A stretch of 11,626 bases of DNA from an uncultured Gemmatimonadaceae bacterium (GTDB lineage Bacteria; Gemmatimonadota; Gemmatimonadetes; Gemmatimonadales; Gemmatimonadaceae): contig CATPBN010000235.1 of NCBI GenBank assembly GCA_955652635.1, positions 1 to 11,626 of the forward strand, in the 5' to 3' direction. Below the pieces are notes generated by a model. It was not told the DNA's origin. It saw nothing but the letters and a program-made list of their open reading frames with translations, and did no database searches. Shown piece by piece: positions 1 through 5,742 of this stretch (position 1 is its first letter; every line of letters starts with the position of its first letter). The position numbers were made by a program, and so were the translations under genes.

Positions 1-1
1 G

Positions 2-289
2 GAAGCGGACGAGTTCATCGTCGCGACCGAAGTTGGCATCCTGCACCGACTCCGGCGGGAGAATCCGAACAAGACGTTTCATCCGGCAAATCCGAAGGCG
101 GTGTGCGCGTTCATGAAAGTGACGACGCTGCCGAAGGTGCTCAACTCCCTCGAGCGGATGGAGCACCGGATCACGGTGCCGGAGGACATCGCGGCGCGGG
201 CGCGGCGCGCGATCGAGCGGATGGTGGCGATCGGAGGTCAGACCCCGCTTTCTCGCGTTCCGGAAGCTTCGGTAGATCCCGGCGAATGA
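2..289 (+). CDS. nadA: quinolinate synthase NadA, C-terminal part (5' end outside window)
   Basis: NadA condenses iminoaspartate with dihydroxyacetone phosphate to quinolinate in de novo NAD synthesis; it is a cytosolic [4Fe-4S] enzyme. Only the last 95 codons are here, read in frame from base 2 to the TGA at 287-289. Visible family features are the EADEFIVATEVGILHRL segment, the 'NP.K.F.P' stretch and the VCAFMKVTTL motif, whose Cys (codon 104-106) corresponds to the third iron-sulfur ligand in the CxxM context of NadA proteins. The tail after the ERMEHRITVPEDIAARAR helix is short and unconserved, as is usual. Its stop overlaps the nadC ATG (ATGA at 286-289), which means translational coupling with the next gene of the same pathway. 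The identification rests on the motif and on the nadC neighbour. Confidence 0.93.
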   Translation, partial: EADEFIVATEVGILHRLRRENPNKTFHPANPKAVCAFMKVTTLPKVLNSLERMEHRITVPEDIAARARRAIERMVAIGGQTPLSRVPEASVDPGE

Positions 290-1188
290 CCGCTCGTCGG
301 GAAAGCGAGCTCGCCGCTCACGGATTTTTCTGGGAGGAAGGTCTCCACTTCCCGTTCAGCGCAAAGGAGACGCGAGCGATTGTCGCCGCCGCGCTGGAGG
401 AAGACGACACCAGGCACGACATCACGACCGCTGCGACGGTGCTATCCGATCGACGGGCGCGATGCAGATTGGTGGCGAGACAGGCAGGCGTGATCGCCGG
501 ATTGCCGCTCGCGCGCGAAGCGTTCGAGCAGTTGGACAAGGCGGTGGCTGCGCGGATCGACCACGATGACGGCAGTCGAGTGGGGCAGAACACAACGGTG
601 ATGTTTCTCTCCGGGCACGCGCGCGGGCTGCTGTCGGCCGAGCGTGTCGCGCTCAACTTCGTGCAGCACCTGTCGGGAATTGCGTCGCTCACTAGTCGCT
701 ATGTGGAAGCGGTCGCGGGAACCGGGGTGCATATTCTCGACACGCGAAAGACGACTCCGGGACTACGACGGCTCGAGAAGTACGCGGTGCGCGCTGGTGG
801 AGGGCTGAATCACCGAATGGATCTGGCGTCGGCGGTCTTGATCAAGGACAATCACCTCGCGGCCGTCGATGGGGACATCCGAATTGCGGTCACGCGCGCA
901 CGAGCGGTGGGACCGGCCGGCATCAAGGTGGAAGTCGAGTGTGACACGCTCGACCAGGTAGAGACGGCGATCGATGTCGGAGCTGACGTGATCCTGCTCG
1001 ACAACATGAGCCTCACGGATTTGCGCGATGCGGTGAGGATGGTCGACGGCCGCGCCGTCACGGAAGCGTCTGGCGGAATCACGCTCGAGGCCGTGCGAAG
1101 GATCGCCGAGACTGGCGTGAACTGGATCTCGGTCGGGGCGCTGACGCACTCTGTTCCGGCGCTGGATCTGGCACTGGAGTTCGATTGA
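286..1188 (+). CDS. nadC: nicotinate-nucleotide pyrophosphorylase (quinolinate phosphoribosyltransferase) NadC
   Basis: It converts quinolinate and PRPP to nicotinate mononucleotide, CO2 and pyrophosphate, the step after NadA. The 300-residue product has the normal family length. Visible hallmarks are EEDDTRHDITT (about 38-48), SAERVALNFVQHLSGIAS (117-134), the active-site DTRKTTPGLR run (152-161), GGGLNHRMDL (171-180), IKDNH (186-190), the acidic KVEVE strand (214-218), LLDNM (237-241) and the phosphate-binding EASGGI loop (260-265). I chose the ATG at 286 because it overlaps the nadA stop and leaves a normal N-terminus. The open frame extends further upstream, but that part is only nadA read in another frame. 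No strong Shine-Dalgarno lies before 286, so initiation probably depends on coupling to nadA. Its TGA (1186-1188) overlaps the next ATG by one base. Confidence 0.96.
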   Translation: MTARRESELAAHGFFWEEGLHFPFSAKETRAIVAAALEEDDTRHDITTAATVLSDRRARCRLVARQAGVIAGLPLAREAFEQLDKAVAARIDHDDGSRVGQNTTVMFLSGHARGLLSAERVALNFVQHLSGIASLTSRYVEAVAGTGVHILDTRKTTPGLRRLEKYAVRAGGGLNHRMDLASAVLIKDNHLAAVDGDIRIAVTRARAVGPAGIKVEVECDTLDQVETAIDVGADVILLDNMSLTDLRDAVRMVDGRAVTEASGGITLEAVRRIAETGVNWISVGALTHSVPALDLALEFD

Positions 1189-1328
1189 TGAACGTAGAGG
1201 TGTGCGATGTTTGCGGCTCGACCGACGTCAAGGAGATCAAGTGCAAGTTGATCTGCCAGAATTGTGGGACGATCCTTAGGAGTTGCGCGGACCTTCTGCA
1301 TTCCTCAGTAAGGATCGACTACAACTGA
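1188..1328 (+). CDS. small six-cysteine zinc-ribbon protein (46 aa)
   Basis: This short gene starts with ATG at 1188, overlapping the nadC stop as TGATG, and ends with TGA at 1326-1328. A GGAG at 1176-1179, eight bases ahead of the ATG inside the end of nadC, is a good ribosome binding site. The product has CxxC at residues 6/9 and 23/26 plus Cys19 and Cys33. The pattern CDVCGSTD then CKLICQNCGTIL is that of a compact zinc ribbon, so one structural zinc bound by the two CxxC pairs is likely, with two extra cysteines of unknown use. No transmembrane segment or signal is visible. The function is unknown. Possible roles are nucleic-acid or protein binding, or a metal or redox function linked to the iron-sulfur enzyme NadA, but the sequence does not decide. 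Coupling to nadC and the cysteine pattern argue strongly that it is a real gene. Confidence 0.8.
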   Translation: MNVEVCDVCGSTDVKEIKCKLICQNCGTILRSCADLLHSSVRIDYN

Positions 1329-1336
1329 AGACTGCC

Positions 1337-1359
1337 GGGCTGGGGCTGAGGGCTGCGGG
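1337..1359 (+). repeat. G-rich GGGCTG-type imperfect tandem repeat, G-quadruplex motif
   Basis: Four G-runs (1337-1339, 1342-1345, 1350-1352, 1357-1359) are separated by loops of 2, 4 and 4 bases, each loop beginning with CT, which meets the usual G3+N1-7 quadruplex pattern on the plus strand. It can also be read as an imperfect GGGCTG(A/C) tandem repeat. It lies in the 68-bp spacer between the zinc-ribbon stop and the amidase start, so it would be in the amidase 5' leader or in read-through mRNA. Folding is inferred from the pattern only. Confidence 0.6.
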
Positions 1360-1381
1360 CGGCCTTCTTACACTCTCTTCC

Positions 1382-1387
1382 GAGAGG
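1382..1387 (+). promoter_or_regulatory. ribosome binding site of the amidase, partly inside a small hairpin
   Basis: GAGAGG ends nine bases before the ATG at 1397 and decides that start over more upstream in-frame codons. The same bases form the 3' arm of a five-pair hairpin, CTCTC (1373-1377), loop TTCC, GAGAG (1382-1386), which could partly hide the site. Confidence 0.55.
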
Positions 1388-1396
1388 ATCATCATC

Positions 1397-3043
1397 ATGG
1401 ATCGTAGAGATTTCGTGCGGCTCGGTGCGGTGGCGGGTGCTCTCACGTTGCGAGGCAAACGCGTATCGGCGGAAGTCATCGCAGACCGGGCGGTTCGGCC
1501 ACGCGAACCGAATGATGCTTTTGCGAACGCACCGTTCGCCCTCGACGAAGTAACTATCGCGGATCTCCAGTCGGCGATGACGTATGGACGGATGACGGCC
1601 CGTTCGATAACGCAGCAGTACATCGATCGAATCCATGCACTGGACCGTAGTGGTCCCACACTTCGGGCAATACTCGAGATCAACCCTGAAGCGCTTTCCA
1701 TTGCCGACACTCTCGATCGCGAGCGAAAGGCAGGCAAAATACGCGGGACGCTGCATGGAATTCCGATTCTGATCAAGGACAACATCGACACGGCCGATCA
1801 GATGACGACGACGGCCGGCTCGTACGCCTTGGCGGGATCGATCGCGCTCCAGGACGCCACCATTGCGGCCAAGCTCCGTGCGGCCGGTGCAATCTTGCTG
1901 GGCAAGACGAATCTCAGTGAGTGGGCGAATTTCCGGTCGACGCATTCATCGAGTGGCTGGAGTGGACGCGGCGGACAGGCAAGGAACCCATACGTGCTCG
2001 ATCGAAACCCGTGTGGCTCGAGCTCGGGGTCGGGAGCCGCGGTGTCGGCGAACATGTGCGCAGTTGCCATCGGTACCGAGACGGACGGCTCAATCGTGTG
2101 CCCGTCATCGGCCAATGGAATTGTGGGAATCAAGCCCACGCTCGGCCTGGTGAGTCGCGCGGGGATCGTTCCGATCGCGCACAGCCAGGACACGGCGGGG
2201 CCAATGACGCGTACAGTGAGAGATGCGGCGACTCTACTCAACGTGTTGGCGGGAGTTGATCCACGCGATCCAGCGACATCATCTGGTGGCGCGCGTGGCC
2301 AGATCGACTACACAAAGTTCCTTGACGCAGACGGATTACGCGGGGCTCGGATCGGTGTCGCGCGAACCAAGTTCTTCGGCTACAGCGATGTCACCGACAA
2401 GCTCATCAACGATGCGATCGACGCCATGAAAGCAAACGGCGCCGTGATAGTCGATCCTGCCAACATCGAGACGGCCGGGAAGTTCGACGACAGCGAGTTC
2501 GACGTGCTGCTCTACGAATTCAAGGCGGGTCTCAACAACTATCTCGCGTCACTCGGTCCCAAGGCTCCGGTGAAATCGCTACAGGCCATCATCGACTACA
2601 ACGACAGTCACAAGGGTCAGGAGATGCCGTTTTTTGGCCAGGAGATCATGGTGCAGGCGCAGGCGAAGGGGCCGCTCACCGAGAAGAAGTACCTCGACGC
2701 GCTCGCCAGCAATCTGAAGATGTCCCGCGCGGATGGAATCGACGCGACGATGGACAAGTACAAGCTCGATGCGATCGTGGCGCCGACGGGTGGTCCGGCG
2801 TGGACTACCGATGTGATCAACGGCGATCATTTCTCCGGCGCTAGCTCGACCCCCGCGGCCGTAGCCGGGTATCCGAACATCAACGTGCCCGCGGGCTTCT
2901 CGCACGGCCTCCCGGTGGGCATCTCGTTCTTCGGACGCGCGTATAGCGAGCCGACGCTCATCAAACTCGCGTACAGCTATGAGCAGTCCACGAAGCACCG
3001 CCGCGCGCCGCAGTTCATCCCAACGCTCGGCGACGCAGGCTAG
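1397..3043 (+). CDS. secreted amidase-signature family hydrolase (Tat-type leader)
   Basis: This 548-residue hydrolase has the complete Ser-cisSer-Lys machinery of the amidase signature family: Lys127 in HGIPILIKDNID, the probable cis-Ser209 in the GSSSGSGAA segment (207-214), and the nucleophile Ser232 in TETDGSIVCPSS. The following GIVGIKPTLGLVSR and DTAGPMTRTV segments are also typical. The N-terminus MDRRDFVRLGAVAGALTL has the twin-arginine pattern followed by a short hydrophobic stretch, so export through Tat is likely. An upstream in-frame start near 1283 would bury this signal and overlap the zinc-ribbon gene, so I chose ATG 1397 with its GAGAGG site. The family hydrolyses linear or peptide amides. 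The sequence resembles peptide-amidase or general 'amidase' members more than the GatA transamidosome subunit, because it has a signal sequence and no gatB or gatC beside it. The substrate cannot be told. It probably has its own promoter or reads through from the nad operon. Confidence 0.9.
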   Translation: MDRRDFVRLGAVAGALTLRGKRVSAEVIADRAVRPREPNDAFANAPFALDEVTIADLQSAMTYGRMTARSITQQYIDRIHALDRSGPTLRAILEINPEALSIADTLDRERKAGKIRGTLHGIPILIKDNIDTADQMTTTAGSYALAGSIALQDATIAAKLRAAGAILLGKTNLSEWANFRSTHSSSGWSGRGGQARNPYVLDRNPCGSSSGSGAAVSANMCAVAIGTETDGSIVCPSSANGIVGIKPTLGLVSRAGIVPIAHSQDTAGPMTRTVRDAATLLNVLAGVDPRDPATSSGGARGQIDYTKFLDADGLRGARIGVARTKFFGYSDVTDKLINDAIDAMKANGAVIVDPANIETAGKFDDSEFDVLLYEFKAGLNNYLASLGPKAPVKSLQAIIDYNDSHKGQEMPFFGQEIMVQAQAKGPLTEKKYLDALASNLKMSRADGIDATMDKYKLDAIVAPTGGPAWTTDVINGDHFSGASSTPAAVAGYPNINVPAGFSHGLPVGISFFGRAYSEPTLIKLAYSYEQSTKHRRAPQFIPTLGDAG

Positions 3044-3505
3044 GTCTTGTCGCCGCCTCCTGTCTGTGTGGCGGTTTGAGAATGTTGCTGGGGAGTCGGG
3101 CGGGAGTGTCCGCTTCGGCGACTGACTCGCTTACACGCTGCGAACCCGTCAGCCCACGAGCGGCTTGCGCTCGCTCGCGGGCACCCAGCCGGTTTCTTGC
3201 TACGAGAGTACGTCGCCTGCGAGGACACGCCCGCTCGACTCCTCTCCAGGTCTTTGCCCGCGCATCAAGCCGGCGTGGTAGGTCCGCCGCGCGTCGCGAG
3301 CGCGGTATGGAGACGGCGCGCGATACTTTCGGACTGAACGCCTACATGCCGCAAGCGCGAAGGGTTTTCGTGCGGGCCAACGATTACTGTGCTGGGAGGT
3401 GAGGTAGTTAGGGGCTTCGCCCGAGCGAGCCTTGTCGCCGAATGAAGACGCTCCCACCGACCACAAACAGAGATGTCAATCGCAGCGAAAGCAGTTCGCG
3501 CGCAG
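3044..3505. other. gene-free convergent intergenic region with several small hairpins
   Basis: About 460 bases lie between the stops of two convergent genes. Open frames here (plus 3076-3402, minus 3200-3466) give arginine- and serine-rich products without domain features or convincing ribosome binding sites, and I do not call them. Visible structures are a UUCG-loop hairpin (CGC 3111-3113, GCG 3118-3120, with flanking GAGT/ACTC able to pair), CGAGCG (3157-3162) with CGCTCG (3168-3173), CCGCGC (3287-3292) with GCGCGG (3300-3305), and GGGC (3412-3415) with GCCC (3419-3422). It may hold terminators, an untranslated RNA or a dispersed extragenic repeat. The sequence alone cannot decide. Confidence 0.5.
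3053..3077 (+). terminator. possible weak terminator after the amidase gene
   Basis: Ten bases after the amidase stop, CCGCC (3053-3057) can pair with GGCGG (3070-3074) across a 12-base loop, followed by TTT. The stem is short, the loop long and the T-run minimal, so this is only a candidate intrinsic terminator. Confidence 0.3.
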
Positions 3506-5275
3506 CTATTCGTCGAGTATAGCGTCAGTCACGAAGTAGCCCTTTCCACTCCGGACCGCGGCCGCGATGCCGCGACGGGTGTCGTCCACGTCCTCCTCCC
3601 GTGCGTCGAGCATGTTGCGATTCCCGCGAAAGCGTCGGCCGGCCTCGACGCAGAACAAGTCGCAAAGCGCGATCTCCCTCTCGCATGTCTCCACGCCGCG
3701 CTCGTCGATCAGGCTCTGAGTCCGAGCGATCACTGACGCTGTCGCGAACAGATCTATCGCCATGTTCGCCAAGCGCTCGAGCACCAGTTGCCTGTCCACG
3801 ATCTCCTCACGATGGCGCACGATCGCCCGGTCAGTCCCCGATCCGAGCTCGGCTACGTGCTTCTCGAAATATTCCTTGTGCTTCCTGAGGCGTTCATGGA
3901 CGTCGATGTCCAGCGTAGACGTCTGTCCTAGTCTCAACTTCACCCGCGAAGTCGCGTATCCGCTCAGCAGTCCGAGATTGCGCAGAGGGCGCCGTAAAGC
4001 GGAGCCGATCTCCTTGAGCGCTTCAGCGGGCGCCTGAACTCCGTTCAGCGCGATGAAGAGTCGCAGCACCTCGTTCGCGCCCTCGAAGATGCGATTGATG
4101 CGCGAGTCGCGAAGAATCCTCTCATACGGATACGGTTTGACGTAACCCCGGCCGCCGGCCAGCTGCACCATGTCGTCAGCTGCGCGCCAGACCATCTCAC
4201 TCGCAAAAACCTTGGCACAGGCCGCCTCGAGCGAAAAATCGTTGTCGCCGCGATCGACCAGCGACGCCAGAACGCCGAGCATCGCGTCGGAGGCGTAAAT
4301 CTCGCTCGCCATTCGTGAAAGCTTGTGCTGTGTGAGCTCGAAATCGGCGAGCGGATGTCCGAACTGCACGCGCTGCTCTCCATACTCCATCATTTGCTTG
4401 AGCGAGCGCTTGGTGCCGCCCGTACATCCCGCTGCGAGCGTAAGCCTCCCCGCATTCAGCACGTGAACTGCTACGCTGAATCCTCTGCCTACACTGCCGA
4501 GCAGGTGGTCTGCGGGCACTATCATTCCTTCGTAACTCAGCTCAGCCTGGGTCGAGCCACGAATCCCGAGCTTGCGCACCGTGCCGACCACTCGAAAGCC
4601 GGGCATATCCGGCCGGATGAGAAACGCTGTCGGACGCTGAGTTGTCTCACCGCGACGCTGCACGAACGCCTGCGCGAATGTCGCAATTACGCCGGCACGA
4701 TGACCGTTGCCGATCCAAATCTTCCGGCCATTGAGACGCCAGTGCGATTCATCCTTGGCCAATGTCGCTGTTGTCTTGATGTTTTGCGCGTCAGAACCAA
4801 CCTCCGGCTCAGTCAGAGCATACGCAGCAAGAAAATCACCCCGAGCGAGAGGCGGCAGATACCGCTCTTTTTGTTGATCGTTGCCATGGAGCACAATCGC
4901 TTTCGATCCAAGCCCGCAATGGACGCCGACGAGAACAGCGAGCGACGCGTCGATCGCGGACAACGTCTCGAACACCCGTGCGTACGCCGACGACGAGAGC
5001 TCGAGGCCTCCGTATTTCTTTGGGATGGTAAGTCCCAGCATCCCGATCTCGGCGAACGCGCGGATGACGTTCTCCGGAATCGTCTCTTCGTCATCGAACT
5101 TGGCCGAGTCAATGAGATCGCCTTCCAGCCGGCGTAGCTCTTTGATCAGCCGCCGAACTGTCCGCGCTTCATCGGGATTCCGCTCGTCGAGCCGGCGCGG
5201 GTAAGGGAAGAGAAGCGAGTCGAGTACGACACCCGCGAATATTCCGCGGGTGAAGGAGGGATTTTGTTCAGTCAC
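3506..5275 (-). CDS. acyl-CoA dehydrogenase of the VLCAD/ACAD9 type with C-terminal extension
   Basis: This 589-residue FAD enzyme should catalyse alpha,beta-dehydrogenation of an acyl-CoA in fatty-acid beta-oxidation. The N-terminus (PSFTRGIFAG..., then LFPYP at 22-26) matches the lead-in typical of very-long-chain and ACAD9-like enzymes. Next come AYALTEPEVGSDAQNIKTTA (151-170, flavin and substrate contacts), KIWIGNG (185-191), QRVQFGHPLADF (301-312), QLAGGRGYVKPYPYERILRD (371-390) and IFEGANEVLRLFIALNG, where Glu398 is in the position of the VLCAD catalytic base. Residues from about 415 to 589 form the extra helical C-terminal domain of this subfamily, so it is full length. The start is GTG at 5275, because a TGA directly precedes it in frame. 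No Shine-Dalgarno is evident, and translation may depend on the upstream gene, whose stop is 29 bases away. Long-chain substrate preference is inferred from the subfamily. Confidence 0.93.
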   Translation of the reverse strand: MTEQNPSFTRGIFAGVVLDSLLFPYPRRLDERNPDEARTVRRLIKELRRLEGDLIDSAKFDDEETIPENVIRAFAEIGMLGLTIPKKYGGLELSSSAYARVFETLSAIDASLAVLVGVHCGLGSKAIVLHGNDQQKERYLPPLARGDFLAAYALTEPEVGSDAQNIKTTATLAKDESHWRLNGRKIWIGNGHRAGVIATFAQAFVQRRGETTQRPTAFLIRPDMPGFRVVGTVRKLGIRGSTQAELSYEGMIVPADHLLGSVGRGFSVAVHVLNAGRLTLAAGCTGGTKRSLKQMMEYGEQRVQFGHPLADFELTQHKLSRMASEIYASDAMLGVLASLVDRGDNDFSLEAACAKVFASEMVWRAADDMVQLAGGRGYVKPYPYERILRDSRINRIFEGANEVLRLFIALNGVQAPAEALKEIGSALRRPLRNLGLLSGYATSRVKLRLGQTSTLDIDVHERLRKHKEYFEKHVAELGSGTDRAIVRHREEIVDRQLVLERLANMAIDLFATASVIARTQSLIDERGVETCEREIALCDLFCVEAGRRFRGNRNMLDAREEDVDDTRRGIAAAVRSGKGYFVTDAILDE

Positions 5276-5304
5276 TCAGAAGTTGGTCGCGATTGATCAG
5301 CTGC

Positions 5305-5742
5305 TTATGCTGTTGCCGGCAGAGCACCACGCCGTCTTAGCCAACGCCAGTGAATACTGAAGAGAACGGCAGCGAGCGTGATGAGAAGCAGGTTGCCGAC
5401 GAGTGAGCGAATCGCGTGGAACCTGGCGTTGCCTATCGCCGCCTCGCGCTCTGCATCGTACAGCTTTCGCAAGTCGATGTCGGATAATGTGTCCGCCTTG
5501 CTTCTGGCCTGTGTGGCAGATGGGGGTGTGGGGCCATTCTGTGCGGCAGCGCGACTCCGATCCGCTGCCTTGTAGAGCTCGAAGTTCATTATTGGACGCC
5601 CACCAGACTCGGCCCGAAGCGGATCGCTCAAATCGAACGCGGCATCTACCACCTGCTTGATTGCGAAGAGCATCACTATCACCGTGATGAAACAGACAGC
5701 GTACCCGTAAGCTTGCGAGATGCGGGAGTAAACACGATCCAT
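5305..5742 (-). CDS. small two-helix membrane protein of unknown function (fused in frame to the upstream gene)
   Basis: An ATG at 5742-5740 preceded by AGGAG (5755-5751, eight-base spacing) begins a 145-residue protein ending in TAA at 5305-5307. It has hydrophobic helices at about 11-32 (YGYAVCFITVIVMLFAIKQ) and 114-131 (VGNLLLITLAAVLFSIHW). Between them lies a polar loop of about 80 residues, including NFELYK and DTLSDIDLRKLYDAEREAAIGNARF. The C-terminus is arginine-rich (WRWLRRR). It looks like a free-standing inner-membrane protein with both ends on the same side. The larger open frame of the YyaL-type gene runs straight into it without a stop, so it is formally the C-terminus of an 840-residue fusion. 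The internal ribosome binding site, and the normal YyaL length of the preceding 695 residues, favour a separate gene. I do not recognise its function. The acyl-CoA dehydrogenase gene follows 29 bases downstream. Confidence 0.7.
   Translation of the reverse strand: MDRVYSRISQAYGYAVCFITVIVMLFAIKQVVDAAFDLSDPLRAESGGRPIMNFELYKAADRSRAAAQNGPTPPSATQARSKADTLSDIDLRKLYDAEREAAIGNARFHAIRSLVGNLLLITLAAVLFSIHWRWLRRRGALPATA

Noticed and set aside
103..285. Upstream extension of the nadC frame
   Set aside because: Those codons lie within nadA read in another phase and give a non-conserved basic leader; ATG 286 fits the overlap layout and family length.
1283..1396. Upstream extension of the amidase frame
   Set aside because: It overlaps the zinc-ribbon gene, crosses the G-rich repeat and would bury the twin-arginine signal.
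3076..3402. 108-codon plus-strand open frame in the large gap
   Set aside because: Arg/Ser/Ala-rich composition typical of random high-GC frames, no domain, no ribosome binding site, and an opposing frame overlaps it.
3200..3466. 88-codon minus-strand open frame in the same gap
   Set aside because: Low-complexity basic product with no recognisable motif, overlapping the other spurious frame.
4325..5137. 270-codon plus-strand open frame
   Set aside because: Antisense to the acyl-CoA dehydrogenase, whose motifs are continuous across the region.
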